Below, one piece after another: positions 16,764 through 26,085 of a DNA stretch of 64,000 nucleotides. Below the pieces are notes generated by a model. It had not been told where the DNA came from and made no database searches. It saw only the letters and a program-made list of their open reading frames with translations. This DNA comes from Pontibacterium granulatum (GTDB lineage: Bacteria > Pseudomonadota > Gammaproteobacteria > Pseudomonadales > Balneatricaceae), in assembly GCF_029961155.1 (NCBI RefSeq), contig NZ_JASBRH010000015.1, positions 32,385-96,384 of the forward strand, read 5' to 3'. Both the position numbers and the translations under genes were made by a program. Within the stretch, counting starts at the first letter, position 1, and each line of letters begins with the position of its first letter.

Positions 16764-19700
16764 TTATACGCCCAGTCCGTTCAATGCAGCCAGCAGTTCC
16801 TCGGATTGCTGACGCGCCTGCTTCGCTGCCTGCTCTTTAACCGGACCAAAGCCACGAATCTCATCCGGGACCTGAGCCAGCTTGATGGAGGTCTGGTAGT
16901 TCTGCGTGTTCAGACGGGTAACCAGCGTTTCGACCTGTGAGATGTACTCGTCACGCAACTGACGCTCCAGCTTACGATCCGGGTGATAACCAAAGATATC
17001 CAGCTTGGTACCACGCAACTTACGCATCTTCGCGACGGTACCCAGCGCTTTAAGCATCCACGGGCCAAAGGTCATCTTCTTCGGACGCCCCTGTGCATCC
17101 TGCTTGCGTGCCAGCAACGGCGGCGCCATGTGGAAGGTGATTCGGTAATCGCCTTCAAAGGTATCGCTCACTTCGTTCAGGAAGTCGGAGTCGGTGTACA
17201 GACGCGCTACTTCGTATTCATCTTTGTACGCCATCAGACGGAACAGCTGTTTGCTTACAGCCTCGGTCAGCGCTTGGGAATCTACACCCAGCGCGCTTTC
17301 TGCACCTGCAACGTTGTTCACCAGTTCACGGTAACGTGCCGCGTATGCTTCATCCTGGTATTTGGTCAGGAATGCGGTATTCCGGCTGATCTGCTCATCC
17401 AGCGTCAGTTCCGGTGCAGGCTTGTGGCAACCGGCTGACTGCTTGACAAACGCCGGCTCAACCGCCGCGATACGGCCCCAGTTGAACGCGGTCTTGTTCT
17501 TATCGATCGCAACGCCGTTCAGTTCGATCGCCTTCAGCAGTGCCTCCAGCGATACCGGTACCAGACCAGACTGCCATGCGAAGCCCAGCATCATCACGTT
17601 GGAGAACACGGTGTCGCCCAACAGCGCCTCCGCCAGACGGTTGGCATCGATCTGAGACAGACGGTCGTCGCCCACTGCTTCGCCCAGAATACGCACACGG
17701 CGGGTGGACTGCATATCGGCATCGCGATAAAGCACGTTGTCCGCAGTGGCGATCTCGGCCAGATTCAACACCGCACGGCTATGATCCTTGCGCAGCACAC
17801 TCAACGCCTTATCAGAAGTGGCAACAACCATGTCACAGGCGATCATCGCATCGGCCTGACCGGTTTCAATCCGCACCTGATGGATAGCGTCCGGCTGTGG
17901 CGCCAAGCGCACATAACTCAGTACGGTACCGCCCTTCTGTGCAAACCCCATGAAGTCCAGCACAGTCGCACCTTTGGATTCCAGATGCGCCGCCATGGTG
18001 ATCAGCGCACCGACGGTTACGACACCGGTACCACCAACACCACCCACCAGCAGGTTGTAGACCTTGTTCAGTTCACCGACTTGAGGCTTAGGCAGTGCCG
18101 TCAGTTTCTGATGGAACGCTTCACCGATAGAGACACCGCCGCCCTTGCGCAGCTGACCACCTTCGATGGTGACGAAGCTTGGGCAGAACCCGGTCACGCA
18201 GGAGAAATCCTTATTACAGGAGGACTGGTCGATACGACGCTTACGCCCCTGCTCTGTCTCACGCGGGATCACCGACAGACAGTTGGATTGCTGCGAGCAG
18301 TCACCACAACCTTCACACACATTGTGGTTGATGAAGGCACGGCGCTGAGGGTCCGGGAACTGGCCGCGCTTACGGCGGCGACGTTTTTCTGCGGCACAGG
18401 TCTGGTCGTAGATCAGTACGGTCACACCCGGGATCTCCCGCAGCTCTCGCTGGATTGTGTCCAGCTCATCACGGTGATGAAAGGTCGCAACGGACGGGAA
18501 GATACTCTTATCGCTGAACTTCTCCGGTTCGTCGCTCAAAATCGCGATCCGTTTAACTCCTTCTGCGAATACCTGGTTGGCAATCGCGGGTACAGTGATC
18601 ACACCGTCAACCGGCTGGCCACCGGTCATCGCCACCGCGTCGTTAAACAGGATCTTGTAGGTGATGTTGGTGCCCGCCGCCAGTGACTGACGGATCGCCA
18701 GGGAACCCGAGTGGAAATAAGTACCTTCACCCAGGTTCTGGAATACGTGTTTGTTTTCGAGATAACGGGACTTGGAGATCCAGTTCACACCCTCTCCGCC
18801 CATCTGAATCAGGGATTCAGTCTTGCGGTTCATCCAGGAGGCCATAAAGTGACAGCCGATGCCCGCCTGAGCGCGACTGCCTTCAGGTACCTTGGTGGAG
18901 GAGTTGTGCGGACAGCCGGAACAGAAGTACGGCAGACGGCGCACACCACCCGGATCACACACGGAACTGCCGCGCACGCCGATCTCAGCCAGTTGCTCTC
19001 GGAAATCATCGCCCAAGAGTTTGGTGATGCGATCAGCCACATAGCGCGCCAACATGTTCGGCCCCAGCTCTCCCACGTATGGGATCAGTGGTTCGCCGTT
19101 TTCGTCGCGCTTACCGACCACTGTGACATTGATGGTCTCATCCGGCGCTGACATGTACTCCTTGATCTGGCTTTCGATGATGCCACGCTTTTCCTCGACA
19201 ACCAGCACTTCCTGCTTGCCGCGGACAAAGTCCATCACACCACTGCGCTCCAGCGGCCACACCATACCGACTTTGTAAATATCCAAGCCCAGCGCGCGAC
19301 ATTTTTCTTCGTCCAGGCCCAGCAGCTCAAGCGCTGCCATCAGGTCCAGGTGCGCTTTACCAGTGGTGACGATACCAAAGCGGGCATTGTCGTTGTCGTA
19401 AATACGCTTATCGATCGGGTTGGCGCGGGCAAAGGCAGCGACTGCCGCCAGTTTGTGCTCGATACGGGTTTCCAGCTGAGGCCCTGGCAGGTCCGGCCAG
19501 CGGTAGTGCAAGCCTCCGTCCGGCACCTCGAAGTCTTCAGGAATGTTGAACGTTGGCAGCTCGTCAATCTGCACGGATGCAGCGCTCTCAACGGTTTCGG
19601 AGATCGCCTTGAAACCAGTCCACATGCCGCTGAAACGGGACATGGCAAATCCCCAGAGGCCAAACTCGAAATACTCAGAGATGCTCGCGGGGTTGATGGT

Positions 19701-20246
19701 TGGCATAAACCACGCCATGAAGGCCACGTCGGACTGGTGCGGCATACTGGAGGACACACAACCGTGGTCATCACCGGCTACCACCAGCACACCACCGTTT
19801 GGCGAGCTGCCGTAGGTGTTGCCGTGTTTTAGCGCGTCTGCGGCACGGTCCACACCCGGTCCTTTGCCGTACCAGATACCAAACACACCATCGACATTTT
19901 TGTCCTGATCGGTTTCCACCTGCTGGGTACCCAACACCATGGTCGCGCCCAACTCTTCGTTGATCGCAGGTACGAAGTCGATATCGTGATCTTTAAGAAG
20001 GTCTTTTGCCTGCCACAGAGCCTGGTCATACCCACCCAGCGGAGAACCACGGTAGCCACTGATAAAGCCTGCGGTATTGAGATTGTTCTTGCGGTCCAGC
20101 TGGCGCTGCATCATCGGCAATCGCACCAGCGCTTGCGTACCGGTCAGGAAGACACGACCGGTTTCACGGGTGTAACGGTCTTTAAGGGAGTAGTTGTCCA
20201 GAGAGCCTTGCTCCGGGCTCTGCACCTGGCTCTTGTCATGGCCCAT
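16764..20246 (-). CDS. Indolepyruvate ferredoxin oxidoreductase, fused alpha-beta form
   Basis: Oxidative decarboxylation of arylpyruvates to arylacetyl-CoA, reducing ferredoxin. The 1160-aa single chain contains the TPP-dependent pyrimidine and PP regions (GYRGSPLGGYDQAL early; the CSGCPHNSST and MGGEGVNWI segments near the middle), a Cys-rich iron-sulfur part (CEGCGDCSQQSNC then CNKDFSCVTGFCPSF), and a C-terminal gamma-like Rossmann part starting NLLVGGVGGTGVVTVGALI. All parts are in one chain, as in the long bacterial form. ATG 20246 has GAGG eight bases upstream. An FNR/Anr-type box lies about 60 bp upstream and a divergent Lrp regulator follows. The aminotransferase is cotranscribed. Confidence 0.95.
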   Translation of the reverse strand: MGHDKSQVQSPEQGSLDNYSLKDRYTRETGRVFLTGTQALVRLPMMQRQLDRKNNLNTAGFISGYRGSPLGGYDQALWQAKDLLKDHDIDFVPAINEELGATMVLGTQQVETDQDKNVDGVFGIWYGKGPGVDRAADALKHGNTYGSSPNGGVLVVAGDDHGCVSSSMPHQSDVAFMAWFMPTINPASISEYFEFGLWGFAMSRFSGMWTGFKAISETVESAASVQIDELPTFNIPEDFEVPDGGLHYRWPDLPGPQLETRIEHKLAAVAAFARANPIDKRIYDNDNARFGIVTTGKAHLDLMAALELLGLDEEKCRALGLDIYKVGMVWPLERSGVMDFVRGKQEVLVVEEKRGIIESQIKEYMSAPDETINVTVVGKRDENGEPLIPYVGELGPNMLARYVADRITKLLGDDFREQLAEIGVRGSSVCDPGGVRRLPYFCSGCPHNSSTKVPEGSRAQAGIGCHFMASWMNRKTESLIQMGGEGVNWISKSRYLENKHVFQNLGEGTYFHSGSLAIRQSLAAGTNITYKILFNDAVAMTGGQPVDGVITVPAIANQVFAEGVKRIAILSDEPEKFSDKSIFPSVATFHHRDELDTIQRELREIPGVTVLIYDQTCAAEKRRRRKRGQFPDPQRRAFINHNVCEGCGDCSQQSNCLSVIPRETEQGRKRRIDQSSCNKDFSCVTGFCPSFVTIEGGQLRKGGGVSIGEAFHQKLTALPKPQVGELNKVYNLLVGGVGGTGVVTVGALITMAAHLESKGATVLDFMGFAQKGGTVLSYVRLAPQPDAIHQVRIETGQADAMIACDMVVATSDKALSVLRKDHSRAVLNLAEIATADNVLYRDADMQSTRRVRILGEAVGDDRLSQIDANRLAEALLGDTVFSNVMMLGFAWQSGLVPVSLEALLKAIELNGVAIDKNKTAFNWGRIAAVEPAFVKQSAGCHKPAPELTLDEQISRNTAFLTKYQDEAYAARYRELVNNVAGAESALGVDSQALTEAVSKQLFRLMAYKDEYEVARLYTDSDFLNEVSDTFEGDYRITFHMAPPLLARKQDAQGRPKKMTFGPWMLKALGTVAKMRKLRGTKLDIFGYHPDRKLERQLRDEYISQVETLVTRLNTQNYQTSIKLAQVPDEIRGFGPVKEQAAKQARQQSEELLAALNGLGV

Positions 20247-20299
20247 GCCATATACCTCAACAATGTGTTTTTTATTCTTATCTGGCGGGGTCCGAGTTA

Positions 20300-20313
20300 T
20301 TGATCTGGATCAA
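20300..20313. promoter_or_regulatory. FNR/Anr-type site upstream of the ferredoxin oxidoreductase
   Basis: Perfect match to the FNR/Anr consensus TTGAT-N4-ATCAA, centred about 60 bp before the start codon of the oxidoreductase (minus strand). A -10-like element (AAGAAT, plus-strand coordinates about 20274-20279) places the likely transcription start 39-42 bp from the box centre, the classic position for activation. Seen in sequence; binding is inferred. Confidence 0.6.
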
Positions 20314-20461
20314 TCGCCATCAATTTGAGAAATAGTCTATGAGGTTTTAGGAGAAAGGTGCTTTCGAAATGGATATCAATTCCCTTTAAATAAGAAAAGA
20401 TCTAAACTTTAAAGGCGCCTAAACGAAACAATCTTTCACAATAACAACAATCAGTGAATAT

Positions 20462-20935
20462 ATGTCTGAAACACTCGATCGTTATGACCGCCTTATTCTG
20501 AAAACCCTTCAAGAGGATGGTCGCATCTCCAACCAACAACTGGCCGATCAGGTAGGTCTCTCCACCGCCGCGTGCTGGCGTCGCGTAAAGGCACTGGATG
20601 AACGTGGGATATTGAAAAAGCACACCACACTTATCAGCCCGGAAGCGATGGGCTATGACCTGTGTGTGTTGATCATGGTGACACTCATTCGCCACCAGCA
20701 GGACCACACCAAAGAGTTTGAAGCAGCAGTGAAAGCGTGCCCGGAGGTATTGCAGTGCTATGCAGTGACAGGGGATGCCGATTACGTACTGCGTGTGATC
20801 ATCCCTAACATGGCCGCCTACGATACGTTTCTGAATGAAAACATCTTTACCCTACCGGGCGTTAATCAGGTGAAATCCAACTTTGCACTGCGTGAGGTGA
20901 AGTATGAGACCGCCATTCCGGTCGACACTGTTTAA
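20462..20935 (+). CDS. Lrp/AsnC family transcriptional regulator
   Basis: A 157-aa regulator. N-terminal winged HTH (about residues 10-52: DGRISNQQLADQVGLSTAACWRR, residues split across the recognition helix) and a C-terminal RAM ligand domain with a conserved VLQCYAVTGDADYVLRV segment. Such proteins sense an amino acid and form octamers. Divergent from the oxidoreductase/aminotransferase operon with a 215-bp shared intergenic region, so it is the obvious candidate regulator, probably responding to an aromatic amino acid (inference). Confidence 0.92.
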   Translation: MSETLDRYDRLILKTLQEDGRISNQQLADQVGLSTAACWRRVKALDERGILKKHTTLISPEAMGYDLCVLIMVTLIRHQQDHTKEFEAAVKACPEVLQCYAVTGDADYVLRVIIPNMAAYDTFLNENIFTLPGVNQVKSNFALREVKYETAIPVDTV

Positions 20936-20949
20936 GATGAACAGCGCGT

Positions 20950-21309
20950 TTAGTGTGAATTAAATCGCTCCTGAATCATCCGCAAAACCTCCGGATCGAT
21001 ACTTGTGTTGAACGCTGACTGAGCCGTCGCGACGGTGATCGCGACGAATATTCCCGTTAGCATAATCCCAAGAAAAGCGATGATCACGGCCAGAACACGC
21101 GATACCCGCCGCATAGGCCGAATGTCGCCGTACCCTACAGTTAGCGCGGTGATAAACGACCAATAGAGTGCATCAAACCGCCCCCAGCCCTCTATGCGGC
21201 CGACGACCTGCCCCACCAACACGATCAATGTGCCGAGCATAAGAAGCAGCGGTGACGCAAGATAGACGCCCCAAAAGAACAGCTGCATAAAGGTTAGCGA
21301 AAATTCCAT
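20950..21309 (-). CDS. Small two-helix potassium-channel-like protein
   Basis: A 119-aa protein with two membrane helices flanking a pore loop that reads TVGYGD (about residues 57-62), the potassium selectivity filter, preceded by W-S-F-I. This is the minimal KcsA-type pore unit; no RCK domain is attached. It should assemble as a tetramer in the inner membrane (known for the family). It converges on the Lrp gene 14 bp away. Ion selectivity is inferred from the filter only. Confidence 0.88.
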   Translation of the reverse strand: MEFSLTFMQLFFWGVYLASPLLLMLGTLIVLVGQVVGRIEGWGRFDALYWSFITALTVGYGDIRPMRRVSRVLAVIIAFLGIMLTGIFVAITVATAQSAFNTSIDPEVLRMIQERFNSH

Positions 21310-21361
21310 AACCTCAAGTGTAGCTGTTACAAACCGCTAAACCGCCTCGTTTACCTGCCAA

Positions 21362-22576
21362 TTAACTCCGGCATAACCCCAGGGCATCAGCGCCCCTCTG
21401 TTGCTGCCAGGCCATAAACCCAGTCACGCAGACCATTGCAGCCCCGGCCACCGCCAGAACAAGATAGAGAAAAGACAAAGAGCCGGTGAGGTTCTGAATA
21501 TAACCTGCTGCCAGATTACCAGCGCTTCCCCCCAAGGCAGACGCCACCATCCCCAATCCACTAAGTTGCATCGTGGCGATCGGAGAGTAACGCTGTGCAA
21601 CCCAGGAAGAGACGATGCCCCAGACTGGAAAATACATCAGCCCATAACCGGCGCCCACGACAAGCGCATACTCAACCGGATCGTAACTGAAAGCCGCCAA
21701 CCCAAACGCAAAACCCAAAGACATTATGAGCAACGCGGTCACATGGCCCTTACGATCAGCCAGCCATCCTGCGGTGATGCCCGCAACCATTCCACTCACG
21801 CCCAACATGGTCCATGTCGGCCCCGCCAGCGTTTCAGATTGCCCCAGCTCATCCAGATAGGCGTTAAGCCAACTGCTGAAGGTGATGCAGCACAGGCCAA
21901 TCAGAAAATAGATCAGACAACTCAAAAAGGCCCGCCTTTCCGTCAGAAATGCTCTGAATAGCTGTCGGGTCGAAAGCACCGCAGTTTCAGATTCGGCGAG
22001 TTTGTAATTTTGGCAAGGCGATGCATGAGCCGGTAGCGAACGCATCATCTGAATTGTCACCAACACCACCGCAGCACCCACACCGGCCACCATCACCCAT
22101 GCACTTTGCCATCCCCAGATCGGCACCCACCAGATAAGAATCAATCCATTGATACCATACCCCCAAGCTGTACCGCTTCCCGCTGCTGCCAAAGACAAAG
22201 CGGCCCTATCCTCTGCTACATGTTGACTGATCAATCCCACGATACCGCTCCAACACACTGCAGCACTGAAGGCCAGCAGTGACAGAACTGGGATAAGCAG
22301 CAGTGGACTCGATGTGAAGGAGAGAGACAGCAGCAGAAGCGAACTACCGCCCCCCGCCATCAGGATAAGCTTTTCAGGTGTAAAATAGCGCCCCAGAAAG
22401 CCAACAGACAAGGCGCCCGACAGGTACGCAGCCTGGGTTGCTATTCCAACTGCAGCCAAGTGCCAATGGGTCAGACCGAGTGTATCGCGCATAAACGGGA
22501 ACAGGGCCGCAAACAGAAACACACCAAACCCATGACTGAGCACCTGGTTCGAACCCAATATAACTGTCATCTTCAT
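21362..22576 (-). CDS. MFS transporter
   Basis: Start ATG 22576 is chosen because GGAGG lies eight bases upstream; the longer frame has a Cys-rich, non-membrane extension. The 404-aa product has twelve hydrophobic helices and the MFS GxLADRKGH-type loop (AGWLADRKGHV near the middle). The N-terminal half resembles the YbfB/YjiJ-like group of MFS permeases that lack the classical drug-pump motif (inference). It is divergent from a LysR regulator 128 bp away, so its substrate is probably also that regulator's inducer. Confidence 0.85.
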   Translation of the reverse strand: MKMTVILGSNQVLSHGFGVFLFAALFPFMRDTLGLTHWHLAAVGIATQAAYLSGALSVGFLGRYFTPEKLILMAGGGSSLLLLSLSFTSSPLLLIPVLSLLAFSAAVCWSGIVGLISQHVAEDRAALSLAAAGSGTAWGYGINGLILIWWVPIWGWQSAWVMVAGVGAAVVLVTIQMMRSLPAHASPCQNYKLAESETAVLSTRQLFRAFLTERRAFLSCLIYFLIGLCCITFSSWLNAYLDELGQSETLAGPTWTMLGVSGMVAGITAGWLADRKGHVTALLIMSLGFAFGLAAFSYDPVEYALVVGAGYGLMYFPVWGIVSSWVAQRYSPIATMQLSGLGMVASALGGSAGNLAAGYIQNLTGSLSFLYLVLAVAGAAMVCVTGFMAWQQQRGADALGLCRS

Positions 22577-22704
22577 CACAGCTGCCTCCACAAAGAAAAT
22601 ACCGCGACACAATTGCGGCAAGTAGGAAGCGCATTCTAGAATGCTTGACCGCATTCAATATATCTAATTATATTGACCCCTACCTTCAACAAAATTGAAT
22701 CCTA

Positions 22705-23562
22705 ATGAAAGACCTGCCAATCACACTGCTCAGAACATTTGTCACCGTGGCGCGCACGCTTAATCTGACAAATGCCGCTCAGCTACTCCACAAAGCCCCT
22801 TCAACTGTCAGCATGCAGTTGAACCGGCTGGAGCAACTGTTGGACGCAACCTTAATGGAACGCGGGCAGTACGGTGTAAAACTGACGGCAGCCGGCCGGC
22901 AACTTGAAAGCGACGCCCGCCAGTTGATCAACCTACATGACCAGATCGTTGGCAACTACCAGCATGGCACTATCAACGGCACGGTGCGCCTTGGCACCCA
23001 CGATCAGTACGCAACGCGTGTGCTGACACCAATACTTGAAGCTTTTGTCCACTCCTACCCGGAAGCCAACCTGGAAGTCTTTAGCGACCATCGCCCTCAG
23101 CAACTCAAAAAAATGCTGGACGACGGCAAACTGGATATCGCGCTGGTAGAGATGCCACTGCTCTCAGAAGGTGGAGAACGATTGACGCTGGACGAGCTGG
23201 TTTGGGTACGGTCACAGACTCATCAAGTGGAGCAGCGTGAGCCACTGCCTCTGGCCGTATTCCCTGAAGGCTGCTACCACAGGGAATGCGCGCAGAGCAC
23301 ACTCAAGCAAGCGAAAATAAACTATCGCATCGCATTTAGCACCCAGAGCCGGGCGGGTATTTTGACCGCTGTCCGGGCGGGTATTGGTGTGGGGGTCCTC
23401 CCTCGTTCAACCGTCGAACAGGGCATCTCGATCATTGAGTCAGGCTTACCAGCCCTCCCCAAAACCAACACCACGCTCTTCGTTGCGGATCACGCAAATG
23501 AAGCCACTCTCAGACTGTGCGATACAATTCGGGAGGGGGCTACTAACGGTGCACTGCACTGA
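22705..23562 (+). CDS. LysR family transcriptional regulator
   Basis: A 285-aa LTTR. HTH in LLRTFVTVARTLNLTNAA followed by PSTVSMQLNRLEQLL (residues about 8-42); the rest is the periplasmic-binding-like effector domain. Divergent from the MFS transporter, the usual arrangement for LTTR regulation of its neighbour. The intergenic region is AT-rich and contains two nearly palindromic A/T patches. Effector unknown. Confidence 0.9.
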   Translation: MKDLPITLLRTFVTVARTLNLTNAAQLLHKAPSTVSMQLNRLEQLLDATLMERGQYGVKLTAAGRQLESDARQLINLHDQIVGNYQHGTINGTVRLGTHDQYATRVLTPILEAFVHSYPEANLEVFSDHRPQQLKKMLDDGKLDIALVEMPLLSEGGERLTLDELVWVRSQTHQVEQREPLPLAVFPEGCYHRECAQSTLKQAKINYRIAFSTQSRAGILTAVRAGIGVGVLPRSTVEQGISIIESGLPALPKTNTTLFVADHANEATLRLCDTIREGATNGALH

Positions 23563-23602
23563 CTAGAGTGCACGCCCCCGCAATCTTGTACATTAAAGCC
23601 AA

Positions 23603-24559
23603 CTAGTTAACAGGCACACCAAACCGGCTCTGCACAAACGCCACTCGATCATCCGGTGTCAGAGCGAGCGACTCCATCTTAGAAATGGTCTTTAGTCTGA
23701 GCCTCAATCCCTGATGATTCGCAATCTGAATCGCCAGCCCCGGACGAGCATTCAACTCCAGCAGCATCGGCCCTTTGTAAGCGTCCAGGACCACATCGAC
23801 GCCAAGATAGCCTAGCCCTGTCATTTCGAAACAACGAGCGGCCATATACAGCAGGTGATGCCAATCCGGAATTGCAACCTCTTCCAAGGCTGTACCGGTG
23901 TCGGGATGGTGGGTTACAGGTCGGTCAAACTGAACTGCATGCGATGCGCACCCTGTGGCGATATCAATCCCCACGCCTACGGCTCCCTGATGCAAGTTTG
24001 CCTTGCCGTCGGAAGCCGCCGTGGATAAACGCGTCATTGCCATGACCGGAAAACCACGAAATACGATTATTCGAATGTCCGGCACGCCTTCATAACTGTA
24101 ACGGATAAACCGGTCATCGAAGTGGATCAGATCTTCGATGATAGCCTTGTCCGGCTGCCCACCCAAGGAGAACAGTCCCGCGAGGATATTAGAGGTATGG
24201 CGCTGGATATCAGCCAGGGAGAGCGCCTGATTGTTCGGTTTATAATACTGCTGATCATCGTGATCATGGATCACCAAGATCCCTTTGCCACCGCTGCCTT
24301 TGGACGGTTTGATGCAAAACGCGGCCTGATTATGCAAAAGCGTCTCAATGTCATGAATCTCGTGCTGGTATCTAATAACCCCCACCAGCCTAGGTACGTT
24401 TAAACCAGCGTTAATCGCCAACTCTTTAGTTTTGAGTTTGTCATCCACTAAAGGGAAAAGCCTGCGTTCATTGTGACCGCCGATATACTCAATATTACGC
24501 CTATTCATTCCCAGCACACCGAGCTCGCGTAGTCGCCGTGGTGAGATCAGCCATTTCAT
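23603..24559 (-). CDS. ATP-grasp alpha-L-glutamate ligase-like protein (RimK-related)
   Basis: A 318-aa ATP-grasp enzyme expected to form an amide bond with ATP hydrolysis. Seen: lid and nucleotide-binding region CIKPSKGSGGKGILVI (about residues 81-96) and the metal-binding segment MLLELNARPGLAIQIAN (about 265-281, E and N ligands). It belongs to the RimK-like ligases that occur with a 7TM inactive transglutaminase, as here: its start codon overlaps the end of that gene by four bases. The N-terminal NRRN-x-EYIGGHN is typical. The acceptor substrate is unknown. Confidence 0.9.
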   Translation of the reverse strand: MKWLISPRRLRELGVLGMNRRNIEYIGGHNERRLFPLVDDKLKTKELAINAGLNVPRLVGVIRYQHEIHDIETLLHNQAAFCIKPSKGSGGKGILVIHDHDDQQYYKPNNQALSLADIQRHTSNILAGLFSLGGQPDKAIIEDLIHFDDRFIRYSYEGVPDIRIIVFRGFPVMAMTRLSTAASDGKANLHQGAVGVGIDIATGCASHAVQFDRPVTHHPDTGTALEEVAIPDWHHLLYMAARCFEMTGLGYLGVDVVLDAYKGPMLLELNARPGLAIQIANHQGLRLRLKTISKMESLALTPDDRVAFVQSRFGVPVN

Positions 24560-26076
24560 TTACCCTTCTCCTGGTCAGCGCTGTTAAATGGACTGAACCG
24601 GATCAGCTCAATACAGCGATAGCCCGTATAGCTACCCAGAATCAGCACTATCGCCAGGAGCACAAACTGTAATCCGGGGAAGTTGAAGGTCAGGTGCTGT
24701 ATGTAGTGATTGGACATCAAGGTATACGCAAGCAGCGCTACGATCAGTGAGCCCCCACCTTGCTTGAGTACCTCTTTAGGGCCTTCCTCTTCCCACAGTA
24801 ACGACAGTCGTTCGATGGTCCAGGCGATAATGATCATCGGGAAAAAGATAATATTGAGGCCTTCGACAATCCTTAGGTTGTAGGCGATCACCGAGAAGGT
24901 CGCCGTAAGCAGGATGACAACGATAATCACCGCACTGATACGGCCGACCAATAGCAGATTAAGCCGTGACAGGTATCCTCGTACCACCAAACCGGTCATC
25001 ACAACCAACACAAACCCCGCCAGACCTGCGCCAAGGGTTGTTTGCATCAATGCCAACGCCATCAACACAGGCATGAACGTACCCGAAGTTCGCAGGCCCA
25101 CCAGCACACGCATAATCATCACCACCACAACGCCGACCGGGATCAGCAAAAGCCCACGAAAAAGCTTCTGTTCTTCAAGCGGTAAACTGTGCAACGAAAC
25201 CTGCATTGCACTGACATCCGCGTATTTCTCTTCCAATGCGGTTTGTATCTTTACCACCTCCCGCAACATTGAAAAACTCACCCGGGTATTTGAACCACCC
25301 ACGAGATCAATCAGCGGCTGATCCTCCATCTCCCATATCAATAATCGAGCCGGTCTCCCCTCCTTGCCGGTTTCCAGGTTGAAGAACGCCACCTGATCAC
25401 CGGAATAGACCATCAGATACGGCACACTGTCCTGATTTCGGCGGTTATGTCTTAGGGGAACTGCTGTGACCTGACGCGCGGGAATGGACGCGAATTGCAT
25501 CAGCAACAATGCAGCCTCGGCCAGGCTCCGGTTCTGGCGTAACAAAGCCACCTGCTGATCCTCTGATCCCAATGCATTCATCAACTGCGCTGCCAGGGTT
25601 ATCTGATCAGCCGACCGTGCCTGCGCTTGCTCGATCATCGCCAAAGCGGCCAGCGTGATAGGCTCCGGAAGGATAGGCGCCGGCAGGACCTCAGGGGGTG
25701 GAGGCCAAGCCTCGGTCTGCTTGCTGTCCAACAAAAACGTCGCCCGGTAATACAACACTTGCTTGCCGTACGCTTTCTGCACTGACCAACGTACAGCCGG
25801 AAGCTGTTCTTCGGTCAGATAACTAAGCCCATATCCCGGAGACGCAGTCGCTTGCTCTAATAAGGTAAAACCTGGTTGCGTGTCCGGAATAGCCATTTGG
25901 GCGACAACCGCATCCCCATCAGCCACAAACTCCAACCGCGCCTCTACGCTCCAAATTTCGCGGGTTTCACCGGGCAGCCAAGGGATCTCAAGGCTTAAGT
26001 GGCGGTATATCGCACTTCCCAGACCGATGCAGATCAACAGGAGGACCAGAATATAAAAGGGGATTCGCTCTTGCAT
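24556..26076 (-). CDS. Inactive transglutaminase domain fused to seven-helix membrane domain
   Basis: A 506-aa inner-membrane protein. An N-terminal anchor (about residues 5-24) is followed by a periplasmic region (about 30-290) with a transglutaminase-like fold, but I see no Cys-His-Asp triad, fitting the 'inactive transglutaminase' family. About residues 300-500 form seven membrane helices. It is the central gene of a three-gene operon: retropepsin-like lipoprotein upstream (9 bp gap), ATP-grasp ligase downstream (4-bp overlap). This set recurs in proteobacteria (known from comparative genomics); the biochemical pathway is not proven. Likely presents or scaffolds a substrate for the ligase and protease (inference). 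Confidence 0.9.
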   Translation of the reverse strand: MQERIPFYILVLLLICIGLGSAIYRHLSLEIPWLPGETREIWSVEARLEFVADGDAVVAQMAIPDTQPGFTLLEQATASPGYGLSYLTEEQLPAVRWSVQKAYGKQVLYYRATFLLDSKQTEAWPPPPEVLPAPILPEPITLAALAMIEQAQARSADQITLAAQLMNALGSEDQQVALLRQNRSLAEAALLLMQFASIPARQVTAVPLRHNRRNQDSVPYLMVYSGDQVAFFNLETGKEGRPARLLIWEMEDQPLIDLVGGSNTRVSFSMLREVVKIQTALEEKYADVSAMQVSLHSLPLEEQKLFRGLLLIPVGVVVVMIMRVLVGLRTSGTFMPVLMALALMQTTLGAGLAGFVLVVMTGLVVRGYLSRLNLLLVGRISAVIIVVILLTATFSVIAYNLRIVEGLNIIFFPMIIIAWTIERLSLLWEEEGPKEVLKQGGGSLIVALLAYTLMSNHYIQHLTFNFPGLQFVLLAIVLILGSYTGYRCIELIRFSPFNSADQEKGK

Positions 26077-26085
26077 ATCGCCCCC

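Noticed and set aside
17781..18686. 301-codon plus-strand frame opposite the ferredoxin oxidoreductase
   Set aside because: Lies wholly inside the strongly supported oxidoreductase gene on the other strand; no family features, His/Arg/Thr-rich shadow composition.
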